8,786 nt of DNA from Actinomycetota bacterium (GCA_003648875.1 QMQC01000050.1:1-8786), one strand, 5' to 3'; positions 1 through 6,756 are shown, counted from the first letter of the stretch. Notes: generated by a model not told the origin, from the letters alone. Numbers and translations: made by a program.

Positions 1-6
1 TCGCCC

Positions 7-687
7 TCAGGAGTCTCCTAGGGCAGCTCGTGCTGCATCTATCGCTGCAGCCTTCTTCGAGCCTCCACTCCCCGTCCCGATCAGGTGCCCATCGACCGAA
101 GCCGTCGCCGTGAAGACGACGGCATGATCGGGGCCGCTGCGTTCGTACTCGAACAAGACAATCTGTCCCTTCCGGGCGAAATGCTCCTGGAGACTCGATC
201 TGCTGTCCGAAACGTGGGACGCAGCCAAACGGTCGGCAACCGTATCACCGAGGAGCCGGAGAACGACACCGAGGGACGCATCTGCGCCCCCATCGAGGTA
301 CACAGCTCCCAGGACGGACTCGACCACATCGGACTGGATCGACGAACGTTCACGGCCCCCGGAGCGATCTTCGCCGACGCCAAGTCTGAGGGCGGCCGGT
401 AGCCCGACGCGTCTGGCGGCCGCAGCGAGCGTTGCCTCATCGACGATCGCCGCTCGGATCCGGGTCATGCGCCCCTCAGGTGCATCCTCGAGTGCCCGAA
501 AGATCTCGACCGTGATCGCGAGTTCCAGCACTGCATCTCCGAGGAACTCGAGACGTTCGTATGAATCGACTTCGTTCTCAGATGCGTAGGAAGAGTGTGT
601 CAGCGCAGTGGTGAGTAACGAGACATCACTGAAGTGGTAACCGATAGCCCTCTGGACGATTTCGAACGCGTCGGCGTGGTCCTCCAC
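7..687 (-). CDS. rnc: Ribonuclease III
   Basis: Double-strand-specific endoribonuclease that cuts rRNA precursors and structured mRNAs; cytoplasmic, Mg-dependent dimer. The 226-residue product has the signature ERLEFLGDAVL at about residues 44-54, which supplies the metal-binding Glu47 and Asp51. A second acidic pair, Asp120 and Glu123, lies in SDVVESVLGA. A double-stranded-RNA-binding domain covers about 159-226 and ends in the usual GSKKAAAIDAA helix. Length is normal for the family and the gene is complete, with its stop at 9-7. I chose the GTG at 687 because it lies one base after the plsX stop and leaves a normal N-terminus; the frame stays open to 861 but only inside plsX. There is no good Shine-Dalgarno, so translation probably depends on coupling to plsX. 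It is the last visible gene of the yceD-rpmF-plsX-rnc operon. The function is sure; the start is fairly sure. Confidence 0.95.
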   Translation of the reverse strand: MEDHADAFEIVQRAIGYHFSDVSLLTTALTHSSYASENEVDSYERLEFLGDAVLELAITVEIFRALEDAPEGRMTRIRAAIVDEATLAAAARRVGLPAALRLGVGEDRSGGRERSSIQSDVVESVLGAVYLDGGADASLGVVLRLLGDTVADRLAASHVSDSRSSLQEHFARKGQIVLFEYERSGPDHAVVFTATASVDGHLIGTGSGGSKKAAAIDAARAALGDS

Positions 688-688
688 G

Positions 689-1666
689 TCAGTGAACCGC
701 CGCAGCGATGCCTGAGCGCACCTTGTCGACCAAGCCCCGCGCTGCACCTTCGGCTGCGATCTGGATCGCATTGTTGATGGCGATACGCGATGACGAGCCA
801 TGCGCAATGACAACGACGCCCTTTGTACCGACAAGATGGGCGCCACCGACGGTCTCAGCACTCAACCGTTCGCGGATCCTCATGAACGCAGGCATGAGGT
901 CCTGCACCGCATCAACGTACTCTGGCCTTGCGAGTATTTCGAGGATCATCTTCTGGATGACCTTGCCCGTACCCTCACCGGTCTTGAGCAGGACATTTCC
1001 GGTGAAGCCGTCCGTGACGATGACATCTGCGAGATCCGTCGCAAGGTCGCGGCCTTCGACATTTCCTGCGAAGTTCACTGCCGCGCTCTGCGTCAGGAGA
1101 TCAAAGGCGCCTTTCTCTAGATCGCGACCCTTGGAAGCTTCTTCTCCGATGTTGAGCAGACCGACCCTGGGGTTCTCTATGCCCTTGTAAACGGTGGACA
1201 GTGCGGCCCCCATGACGGCGAACTGGAGCAGGTGTTCCGGCTTGCACTCGATGTTCGCACCTACGTCCATGACAACGTGGCCTGTTGGAAAGATCGATGC
1301 GATTCCCGGCCTCGACACGCCGGGTAGACGTCCGATGATGAACGCAGCTGAAGCCAACGCAGCACCGGTGGACCCGGCCGACACCATTGCGTCTGCGTCA
1401 CCACAAGCGATCATGCGTGCTGCGACTGCAACCGAGGCATCCTTCTTGTCGCGAATTGCGCGAGCCGGTACATCGTCCATTGTGATGACCTGCGCAGAGT
1501 GTCGCACACCAATGCCATCGTTCCGCCCCTCGAGGAGGGGCGCGATCTGAGATTCATCGCCGATGAGAACGATGTTCGCGCCGGCTTCAGCCGCGAGTAT
1601 CGCTCCTTCGACGATCTCACGAGGCGCCGAATCCCCCCCCATAGCGTCAACGGCGATGAGCGGCAT
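689..1666 (-). CDS. plsX: Phosphate acyltransferase PlsX
   Basis: Peripheral membrane enzyme that turns acyl-ACP and phosphate into acyl-phosphate, the donor for PlsY in the first step of phospholipid synthesis. The 325-residue product opens with the family hallmark AVDAMGGDSAPREIV (residues 5-19). It keeps the conserved blocks VSAGSTGA, MDVGAN, GLLNIGEE and DGFTGN, so it looks full length and intact. The start at 1666 lies 5 nt after the rpmF stop and the stop is followed after one base by the rnc GTG, so this is a tightly packed operon. The fabH/fabD/fabG/acpP genes that often sit between plsX and rnc in other bacteria are absent. The AMGGD motif is encoded across a run of eight G on the coding strand (1633-1640 as C), a mononucleotide tract at which replication slippage would truncate the protein early. 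Confidence 0.96.
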   Translation of the reverse strand: MPLIAVDAMGGDSAPREIVEGAILAAEAGANIVLIGDESQIAPLLEGRNDGIGVRHSAQVITMDDVPARAIRDKKDASVAVAARMIACGDADAMVSAGSTGAALASAAFIIGRLPGVSRPGIASIFPTGHVVMDVGANIECKPEHLLQFAVMGAALSTVYKGIENPRVGLLNIGEEASKGRDLEKGAFDLLTQSAAVNFAGNVEGRDLATDLADVIVTDGFTGNVLLKTGEGTGKVIQKMILEILARPEYVDAVQDLMPAFMRIRERLSAETVGGAHLVGTKGVVVIAHGSSSRIAINNAIQIAAEGAARGLVDKVRSGIAAAVH

Positions 1667-1671
1667 ATGGG

Positions 1672-1848
1672 CTACGACGCTGGCGTTACTTCGCGACCCT
1701 TATAGGTGCCGCACTCCTTGCATACGCGATGGGGCGTATGGGGTGCGTTGCACTGTGGGCAACGCGAAATTGTCGGGCGGGCGACCTTCCACTGTGCCTT
1801 GCGGCGACGTGTGCGGGACCGCGACATCTTTTTCTTTGGGACAGCCAT
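1672..1848 (-). CDS. rpmF: 50S ribosomal protein L32, zinc-binding form
   Basis: Small protein of the large ribosomal subunit. Translation gives 58 residues, starting MAVPKKKMSRSRTRRRKAQW, typical of L32. A zinc ribbon is formed by Cys30 and Cys33 (CPQC) and Cys43 and Cys46 (CKEC), so this is the cysteine-containing, zinc-binding form. The ATG at 1848 is preceded by AGGA about 8 nt upstream, overlapping the yceD stop region, and only 8 nt separate the two genes. The stop is 5 nt before the plsX start. The yceD-rpmF pair is one of the most conserved bacterial gene neighbourhoods, and yceD is linked to 23S rRNA accumulation. The identification is certain from sequence and context. Confidence 0.97.
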   Translation of the reverse strand: MAVPKKKMSRSRTRRRKAQWKVARPTISRCPQCNAPHTPHRVCKECGTYKGREVTPAS

Positions 1849-1856
1849 GTGAAATC

Positions 1857-2372
1857 CTATTCTTCTTTTTCCTCAGGCTCGAGGAGATCCTTCAAGACGG
1901 CAAAGGGCGAACGCGAGCTGCCGTCGTCGCCCGAGAGGTCTGTATTCAACTCCGTTTGTGCAGTACTCACAACTCCCGGACAGTCATCGCCGCAATCCTC
2001 GATGATCGGAAGAGACAAAAGCACCTCATCTCGAAGCATCTGGGAGACGTCGATTTCGTGACCTTCGAGAGGATAGGTCTCATCATCTTCATTACTGGTG
2101 TCGAAAAGGGCACCGATGGAGGCATCGCGATCGGTCAGTGTCTCCTTGAGGCAGCGGGAACAGGTGTCCTTGGTGGTGAAGCGGACTCTTCCGGTGATGG
2201 CGACACCCCCTGAGACCGGATGCAGCACGAGATCAGCCTCAAGAGGAGGGTCAGGGAAGACCTCCATCATCGCGACCTTCCAATCCACAGACTCTGTCAC
2301 CTTGACCGGACGCGACGAAGCACGGTTTCCGAGGAGATCCGAGACATTGAGGAGAAATGAACCTTGGGACAT
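1857..2372 (-). CDS. yceD: YceD/DUF177 family, 23S rRNA accumulation protein
   Basis: Member of the DUF177 family, known in bacteria and plastids as needed for normal 23S rRNA accumulation; the exact biochemical role is unsettled. The 171-residue product carries a putative metal site of four cysteines: Cys71 and Cys74 (TCSRCL) and Cys127 and Cys131 (DCGDDC). A conserved stretch with DVSQMLRDEVLLSLP precedes the second pair. The C-terminus is strongly acidic (EPEEKEE). It is the first gene of the yceD-rpmF-plsX-rnc operon. No Shine-Dalgarno precedes the ATG. Instead an extended -10 element ends six bases before it, so the mRNA probably starts at the A of the ATG (leaderless). Family assignment is secure from domain pattern and from rpmF lying directly downstream. 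Confidence 0.93.
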   Translation of the reverse strand: MSQGSFLLNVSDLLGNRASSRPVKVTESVDWKVAMMEVFPDPPLEADLVLHPVSGGVAITGRVRFTTKDTCSRCLKETLTDRDASIGALFDTSNEDDETYPLEGHEIDVSQMLRDEVLLSLPIIEDCGDDCPGVVSTAQTELNTDLSGDDGSSRSPFAVLKDLLEPEEKEE

Positions 2373-2378
2373 GGTGGA

Positions 2379-2387
2379 AAGTTATCA
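2379..2387 (-). promoter_or_regulatory. Candidate leaderless promoter of the yceD operon
   Basis: Read on the minus strand, TGA precedes TAACTT (hexamer 2384-2379), matching an extended -10 (TGN-TANNNT). Six bases then lead to the yceD ATG at 2372, which places the expected transcription start on the A of ATG. No -35 is convincing at 17 nt. An inverted repeat (GGCGGT at 2388-2393 and ACCGCC at 2405-2410) covers the spacer and -35 zone and could be an operator, though its right arm is also part of the heptamer array. Confidence 0.6.
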
Positions 2388-2405
2388 GGCGGTGGTCTTT
2401 GATGA

Positions 2406-2461
2406 CCGCCATCCGGCAACCGCGTTCCGCCATCCGCTCCAGCGGACTGCGGACTTCGGAA
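2406..2461. repeat. Short degenerate 7-bp repeat array upstream of yceD
   Basis: Eight consecutive 7-bp units in strict phase. The first five (2406-2440) follow CCGNNNN, with CCGCCAT at 2406 and again at 2427. The last three are AGCGGAC, TGCGGAC and TTCGGAA. AGCGGAC occurs twice more, in the large array at 6757-6890. The array lies in the non-coding gap between the SepIVA-like gene and the yceD promoter. Its period is not a multiple of three, and no coding function is likely. Confidence 0.6.
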
Positions 2462-2479
2462 AGGGAGCGTTGCGACCGA

Positions 2480-2499
2480 CCGGTAAGCGAAGCGACCGG
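2480..2499 (-). terminator. Possible weak hairpin after the SepIVA-like gene
   Basis: Directly after the stop of the SepIVA-like gene, CCGGT and ACCGG (5 bp) can pair around a 10-nt loop. There is no T-tract, so it is a weak intrinsic-terminator candidate at best. Its position at the end of the recG-rsmD-coaD operon, before the next promoter, is the main support. Confidence 0.25.
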
Positions 2500-3021
2500 C
2501 TACTGGCTCACGGGTGGTTCCGGGGCAGCCGGGAGCGCTTTGTGGAGTTCCGCTCTCGCCTCCGTGACGTAACGGTACAACTCACCGAGCACGGTCTCAG
2601 CTTCTGACAGGTGCCTTTCGGCGTAGTCCTCAGCCTCAAGCCTGATCCGACGGGCCTCGCCTTCTGCATTTCGGATCAGCGAGTTCGCCTCTTCAACCGC
2701 TTCCTGGACGATGTAGTTCTCCGAGACGAGCGATTCGGACTCGGTCTTTGCCTTGTTCACAAGTTCTTGGGCACGTTCGTTTGTCCGTGCGATGTATGAC
2801 TCGCGCTCGCGCACCATCCAACGAGCCGAACGAAGCTCCTCAGGGAGCTCTTCAGCCGCCTCATGGAGTCTGTCGAGCATGTCCTCCTGACTGATCATGA
2901 CATTGTTCGAAAGTGGAACCGCCCTTGCATTCTCGATCTCGCTGATGAGCTCCTCGAGAAGGTCTGCAAGACGCCCAGGATCTGGAGGTGACGGGGCATT
3001 CTGTTCGGGTTGATCGGTCAT
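2500..3021 (-). CDS. sepIVA: SepIVA-like DivIVA-family coiled-coil protein
   Basis: The 173-residue protein matches the layout of mycobacterial SepIVA (Rv2927c family), a DivIVA-like septation factor encoded in the same neighbourhood. After a short proline-rich head comes a helical block (about 17-60), with the motif ENARAVPLSNNVMISQEDML resembling the mycobacterial 'EEARGVPM...PRGDVLELID' region. A long charged coiled coil follows (about 62-160, with SLVSENYIVQEAVEEANSLI), then a short proline/alanine tail. It is clearly shorter than the mycobacterial protein, as I recall it (about 245 residues), mainly through a shorter coiled coil. No membrane segment is seen. The ATG overlaps the coaD stop (ATGA), with a strong AAGGAG at 3035-3030, 8 nt upstream. 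Expected role: scaffold for septal or polar cell-envelope synthesis. Homology is likely; function is inferred from the family. Confidence 0.82.
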   Translation of the reverse strand: MTDQPEQNAPSPPDPGRLADLLEELISEIENARAVPLSNNVMISQEDMLDRLHEAAEELPEELRSARWMVRERESYIARTNERAQELVNKAKTESESLVSENYIVQEAVEEANSLIRNAEGEARRIRLEAEDYAERHLSEAETVLGELYRYVTEARAELHKALPAAPEPPVSQ

Positions 3022-3494
3022 TGGAGACGCTCCTTCAGCGCTGAGGCGACCGGACCGGGGACGAGTCCATCAACCGATCCACCGAGCCGCGCAACCTCTT
3101 TGACTAGGGAGGAGGATAGATACCCGTACTCGGGTTTCGTGGCAACGAACAACGAGACGACGTCACCTGATAGGTACCGATTCATCTGCGACATCTGAAT
3201 CTCGAACTCGAAGTCGGTGACTGCACGCAACCCCTTCACAACCGTTGTGGCGCCGACCTCCTTGGCGAATTCGACGAGCAAGCCCTCGAACGATGCCGCT
3301 CTGACATTCGGCCAGGCCGCGGTGCACTGTTCGAGCAGCTCAACACGCTCATCGGCGGTGAACAGTGGCGTCTTCGCCGGGTTGTGAACGACAGCTACGA
3401 CAACCTCATCGAACAGCGCTGCGCATCGCTCGACAACATCGAGATGCCCTTTCGTGGGTGGATCAAAGCTTCCGGGAACAAGCGCTGTTATCAC
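3018..3494 (-). CDS. coaD: Phosphopantetheine adenylyltransferase
   Basis: Transfers AMP from ATP to 4'-phosphopantetheine, giving dephospho-CoA in the fourth step of coenzyme A synthesis; cytoplasmic. The 158-residue product has normal length. It shows the nucleotidyltransferase motif PGSFDPPTKGH (residues 7-17, with TKGH as the T/HxGH element), KGLRAVTDFEFE (88-98) and the SSSLVKEVA ATP-binding loop (127-135). The start is GTG at 3494, overlapping the rsmD stop in GTGA; the stop overlaps the ATG of the next gene in ATGA. This chain of 4-nt overlaps implies translational coupling of rsmD, coaD and the SepIVA-like gene. Confidence 0.97.
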   Translation of the reverse strand: MITALVPGSFDPPTKGHLDVVERCAALFDEVVVAVVHNPAKTPLFTADERVELLEQCTAAWPNVRAASFEGLLVEFAKEVGATTVVKGLRAVTDFEFEIQMSQMNRYLSGDVVSLFVATKPEYGYLSSSLVKEVARLGGSVDGLVPGPVASALKERLQ

Positions 3495-4027
3495 TCTTCT
3501 GCCCTCTCCATCATGGTCATGACAGCATCACCGTACCGTCGCTCATCAACTGTGCGGAGGAAATCCGGCAGCTCAACGACACTTCGCGCCTGACGATGCA
3601 GAACCACCACGCCGTCGGGGGCGAGTACCGGCTCGAGCAGCTCGAGCACGGATGTCACCTGCTCGTCATCATCTTCATAGGGCGGATCGACGAAGATCAG
3701 GTCGTATCGGCTGACCTCGAACCGCAAGAACCGATTGACATCTTGCTCGAGGGCGCTTCCGCCGAGGCCGACGTGTTCGATGTTCTCCCTGAGGATCCTT
3801 GCGGCCACGCGACCGGCTTCGACGAACACGGCATCTGATGCGCCCCTGCTCAGTGCCTCCAACCCGAGCGATCCACTGCCGGCAAAGAGATCAAGGACAA
3901 CGGCACCAGGCAGTCGCCCGGACAGAATCGAGAAGATCGATTCACGGGCCCGGCCGGTCATCGGTCGAGTTCCGTGTCTTGGCGCACCGAGACTCCGACC
4001 CTTGGCTGCTCCCGCGATGATCCTCAT
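3491..4027 (-). CDS. rsmD: 16S rRNA (guanine966-N2)-methyltransferase RsmD
   Basis: S-adenosylmethionine-dependent methyltransferase that modifies G966 of 16S rRNA in the assembled small subunit. The 178-residue product starts MRIIAGAAKGRSL, the usual RsmD N-terminus. It has SAM motif I VLDLFAGSGSLGLEALSRGA (44-63) and the catalytic motif IV DLIFVDPPY (109-117, DPPY type for amino methylation of guanine). The ATG at 4027 lies one base after the recG stop, with AAGGAG inside the last recG codons 5 nt before it. The rsmD-coaD pair is a classical conserved neighbourhood. Intact and of normal length. Confidence 0.96.
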   Translation of the reverse strand: MRIIAGAAKGRSLGAPRHGTRPMTGRARESIFSILSGRLPGAVVLDLFAGSGSLGLEALSRGASDAVFVEAGRVAARILRENIEHVGLGGSALEQDVNRFLRFEVSRYDLIFVDPPYEDDDEQVTSVLELLEPVLAPDGVVVLHRQARSVVELPDFLRTVDERRYGDAVMTMMERAEE

Positions 4028-4028
4028 G

Positions 4029-6218
4029 TCAGCTCCTTGTGAGCCATTCTGCCGAGTCGCCGAAGAGCATTGCCACTTCGTGCATCACCTCAGAAACGAA
4101 TGGACCATCTGGATTTGATGCGACGGCCTCTGTCGCAACGGTGTTGGCAGCCGTGAGCAGTTCGTGATCCCTGAGGATATCGCCCAGACGGAGATCGGCA
4201 GACCCGGACTGTGCACCACCGAACACGGTGCCCTGGCCTCTGATCTCGAGGTCGATCTCGGACAGTTCGAAGCCGTCGTTCGAGCTGACCATGGCTTCGA
4301 TTCTCCGCTCTCCATCCGGGGTTGTTGGATCGGCAGACAAGAGACACGATCCGCCACGCTCTCCGCGTCCTACGCGTCCTCGCAGTTGGTGAAGTTGACT
4401 CAGGCCGAACCTGTCTGCCGTGCGGATCACCATGAGCGTTGCGTTGGGCACGTCGATGCCGACCTCGATGACCGTGGTGGCAACGAGGACATCGATGTCG
4501 CCCGTACGGAAGCGGTGCATGATCTCGGCCTTCTCATCTGCCGCCATCTGACCGTGCAGCAGCCCGGACCGGACCTGAGGCAGGGCAGCCTTGACCCTGG
4601 CGATCTCGGCGACAGCTGACCTTGCTTCGATCTTGTCCGAGTCCTCCACAAGTGGGCATACGACGAACACCTGGCCTCCAGCGTCAACGGCCTGCAATAT
4701 CGCGCTGTCGATCTGATCTTCTGCAGTATCCGATACTGCGTCGGTCACGATGGGAGTGCGACCGGGAGGCAGCTCATCGATGACGGACACCTTCAAGTCT
4801 CCATACAGTGTCATCGCAAGCGTTCTCGGGATCGGAGTGGCGGTCATGAGAAGAAGGTCCGGGACGCCTTCCCCCTGATTCTTGTCACGCATAACGACAC
4901 GCTGCTCGACACCGAATCGATGCTGTTCGTCCACAACGACCATTCCAAGCGAATGGAAGTCGACATCACTCTGAATCAGAGCCTGCGTACCGAAGGCGAG
5001 GTCGATGGATCCATCTGAAAGCCACTCGAGACCCTGATTGCGCGACACGTCACCTGAGACAAAGTTCGTGGTGACCCTGCTTCCGGTGAACAGACCGATC
5101 CGGACGGGACGTGTGGCAAGAGACTCCTCGGCGAACAGAGATTCCGTTCCCGAGGCTCCGATGTCTTCGCGGGTCGGCGCCATCCTCGCGTCCGCGAGCG
5201 CGAGCTCAGTACCGAGATAGTGCTGAGTGGCAAGAACTTCAGTGGGTGCCATCACCGCGCCCTGATGCCCGCTCTCGACCGATGTCAGCAGCGCGGATAT
5301 CACGACGACAGTCTTTCCCGAGCCGACCTCCCCCTGCAGGAGTCGATGCATCGGTGTCTGGGCTTCCATGTCCCCGAGCAGTTCATCGAGCACTCGATCT
5401 TGGGCGTCAGTCAACCGATAGGGAAGCATGTCGGCGAACCGATGGAACAGCTCACCTTTCACCGAGTTCGGAACACCTACCTGAGACTCGAACTCATCAT
5501 GTGCTCGAACCTTGAGCGCCATCTGTATGCGAAGGAACTCATCGAAGATCAACCGGCGTCTCGCTGGCCCGGTTTCGGCGAGGGAGTCAGGGGAATGGAC
5601 CTGTGATATTGCGAACGTGCGATCCACGAGATCGAAACGATCGAGAATCGCTTTGGGGACAACATCGGCAATGGGAACCGAACGCCGCATGGCATTCGCC
5701 ACCGCATCGCGAACCTTGGCCGGTCCGAGACCACCAAGGCTTGGATACACCGGCAGGACGATGCCCGTCTTGAGTTCCCTGTTACCGCTCAGTCTGTCAA
5801 CATCGGGACCTTTCATCTGAAGCGACCCACGGAACGTCTCAACCTTGCCGGAGAGTGCAACTTCCTCCCCCTCGGTGAGCCTGATGTACGGGTTGAACCA
5901 CACACATCGCACGCTGGAAGTACCGTCTGACACTCTCGCTTCGATCATCGTTCGTCCACGCGAGATGCGGCGTTTCGAGAAGGAGATCACAGTGCCACCG
6001 ACGGTGACCTCCTCACCAAGCGGCGCGGCAGCCAGGTTGAAGAGCTGACTGCGATCCAGATAGCGTCGCGGAACGGTGAGCAGAAGATCGGCAACGGAGC
6101 GGATACCCTGACCGTCGAGCCTCTTCATCGTCGTTACCCCAATGCCCTTCACCTTGTCGGCCGGAACGCCGGCAAGGTACGCGAGGGTCCTCGCTTCGTG
6201 GGGTTTGGGCGTGGTCAT
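4029..6218 (-). CDS. recG: ATP-dependent DNA helicase RecG
   Basis: Superfamily 2 helicase that remodels stalled replication forks and branch-migrates Holliday junctions. From the ATG at 6218 it has 729 residues, normal for RecG. The order is an N-terminal helical part, a wedge/OB-fold domain (about 60-150), Walker A GEVGSGKT (296-303), APTEVLATQH, the DEQH box DEQHRFGVEQR (430-440), MTATPIPRT, ATTVIEVGIDVPNA and motif VI QLRGRVGRG (611-619). About 25 extra residues sit between motifs Ia and Ib, which I believe is usual in actinobacterial RecG. The frame is open to 6308. I prefer 6218 because it gives a normal N-terminus and leaves room for the divergent rpmB promoter; ATG 6248 is the alternative. 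There is no good Shine-Dalgarno. It is the first gene of the recG-rsmD-coaD-sepIVA operon. Confidence 0.95.
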   Translation of the reverse strand: MTTPKPHEARTLAYLAGVPADKVKGIGVTTMKRLDGQGIRSVADLLLTVPRRYLDRSQLFNLAAAPLGEEVTVGGTVISFSKRRISRGRTMIEARVSDGTSSVRCVWFNPYIRLTEGEEVALSGKVETFRGSLQMKGPDVDRLSGNRELKTGIVLPVYPSLGGLGPAKVRDAVANAMRRSVPIADVVPKAILDRFDLVDRTFAISQVHSPDSLAETGPARRRLIFDEFLRIQMALKVRAHDEFESQVGVPNSVKGELFHRFADMLPYRLTDAQDRVLDELLGDMEAQTPMHRLLQGEVGSGKTVVVISALLTSVESGHQGAVMAPTEVLATQHYLGTELALADARMAPTREDIGASGTESLFAEESLATRPVRIGLFTGSRVTTNFVSGDVSRNQGLEWLSDGSIDLAFGTQALIQSDVDFHSLGMVVVDEQHRFGVEQRVVMRDKNQGEGVPDLLLMTATPIPRTLAMTLYGDLKVSVIDELPPGRTPIVTDAVSDTAEDQIDSAILQAVDAGGQVFVVCPLVEDSDKIEARSAVAEIARVKAALPQVRSGLLHGQMAADEKAEIMHRFRTGDIDVLVATTVIEVGIDVPNATLMVIRTADRFGLSQLHQLRGRVGRGERGGSCLLSADPTTPDGERRIEAMVSSNDGFELSEIDLEIRGQGTVFGGAQSGSADLRLGDILRDHELLTAANTVATEAVASNPDGPFVSEVMHEVAMLFGDSAEWLTRS

Positions 6219-6224
6219 GGGCCG

Positions 6225-6230
6225 ATGTTG
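6225..6230 (-). promoter_or_regulatory. Weak candidate -10 for leaderless recG
   Basis: On the minus strand, CAACAT is followed by six bases and then the ATG at 6218. It keeps the two most conserved -10 positions (A2, T6) but lacks T1, and it has no TGN extension. The spacing equals that of the yceD, Lrp-like and ddl promoters, and this modestly supports 6218 as the recG start. Confidence 0.3.
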
Positions 6231-6289
6231 GTAGACCTTGCGACGCATTGCCACAATGCTCGACGAGGCGGCCGGTACACATGGTTCAC

Positions 6290-6318
6290 TGCTATCGTTC
6301 CGGCGCACCTCAGGAGGT
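6290..6318 (+). promoter_or_regulatory. rpmB promoter -10 and Shine-Dalgarno
   Basis: An extended -10 (TG at 6290-6291, one base, then TATCGT at 6293-6298) predicts a transcription start near 6305. A strong AGGAGGT follows at 6312-6318, 9 nt before the ATG at 6328. No clear -35 is seen. This leadered arrangement contrasts with the leaderless starts elsewhere in the window. Confidence 0.6.
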
Positions 6319-6327
6319 TTCCCTCAC

Positions 6328-6516
6328 ATGGCATACAGATGTGAAGTTTGCGGCAAGGGGCCGTGGACGGGCAAACAGGTCAGCTTCTCGCACAAGCGGT
6401 CGTCCAAGACCTGGCGCCCAAACATCCAGAAGATCCGCGTCAAGCACGGGACGAATTCACGCCGCGCACGCGTCTGCACGTCATGCATCAAGGCCGGCAA
6501 AATCGAGAAGGCCTGA
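6328..6516 (+). CDS. rpmB: 50S ribosomal protein L28, zinc-binding form
   Basis: Structural protein of the large ribosomal subunit. The 62-residue product starts MAYRCEVCGKGPWTGKQVSF and carries SHKRSSKTWRPNIQKIRV, typical of L28. A zinc ribbon is formed by Cys5/Cys8 and Cys50/Cys53, so it is the zinc-binding form, like L32 in this window. The ATG at 6328 is fixed by the strong AGGAGGT and by the family N-terminus. The stop overlaps the start of the next gene by one base (TGATG). rpmB divergent from recG differs from the order in Streptomyces, where both genes belong to the same larger neighbourhood with further genes between them. Confidence 0.97.
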   Translation: MAYRCEVCGKGPWTGKQVSFSHKRSSKTWRPNIQKIRVKHGTNSRRARVCTSCIKAGKIEKA

Positions 6517-6728
6517 TGCAGGGCGTCGTCAAGGCATACGACGCCACGACCGGTGTTGGTTCCATCGTGCGCGACGACGACCGCTCCGAAGTTCTCCTCA
6601 AACCCGGAAGCCTCGATGGTTCGATGTTCCGGTTCCTCAGACAGGGCCAGCGCGTTCGCTTCGATCTCAACGGTGAGGGCACAGACGCTTTCGCCACAAA
6701 CCTCAGATTTGGTTCGGACGGATACTGA
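6516..6728 (+). CDS. Small cold-shock-domain-like protein with degenerate RNA-binding motifs
   Basis: A 70-residue product with the size and layout of a CspA-type OB fold: MQGVVKAYD at the start, TGVGSIVRDD where RNP1 lies, SEVLLKPGSL where RNP2 lies, then FLRQGQRVRFDL and ATNLRF at the C-terminus. These match the cold-shock pattern MxGxVKWFN, KGFGFI, DVFVH, EGQxVxF, AxNV. Most nucleic-acid-stacking aromatic residues are replaced: Ala7 for Trp, Val14 and Ser16 for the two RNP1 Phe, Leu27 for the RNP2 Phe, Lys29 for His. It may therefore bind RNA differently, or bind protein instead. Its ATG overlaps the rpmB stop (TGATG), so translation is probably coupled to L28. The fold assignment is by eye and moderately sure; the function is unknown. 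Confidence 0.72.
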   Translation: MQGVVKAYDATTGVGSIVRDDDRSEVLLKPGSLDGSMFRFLRQGQRVRFDLNGEGTDAFATNLRFGSDGY

Positions 6729-6756
6729 AGAAGAATCGGAACGCTGGAGTTCAGCT

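Noticed and set aside
688..861. Starting RNase III at the ATG at 861
   Set aside because: It would place 58 extra residues inside the plsX coding sequence; the GTG at 687 follows the plsX stop directly and gives a normal family length.
1563..2213. A 216-codon plus-strand frame opposite plsX, rpmF and yceD
   Set aside because: The minus-strand genes here are certain from conserved motifs; the plus-strand product has no recognisable pattern.
3365..3838. A 157-codon plus-strand frame opposite coaD and rsmD
   Set aside because: Both sense genes are secure and overlap in a coupled operon; the antisense frame is a by-product of GC-rich codon use.
6219..6308. N-terminal extension of RecG to the ATG at 6308
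   Set aside because: It would run over the divergent rpmB -10 region, adds 30 residues unlike other RecG proteins, and has no Shine-Dalgarno. The ATG at 6218 fits better, and 6248 remains possible.
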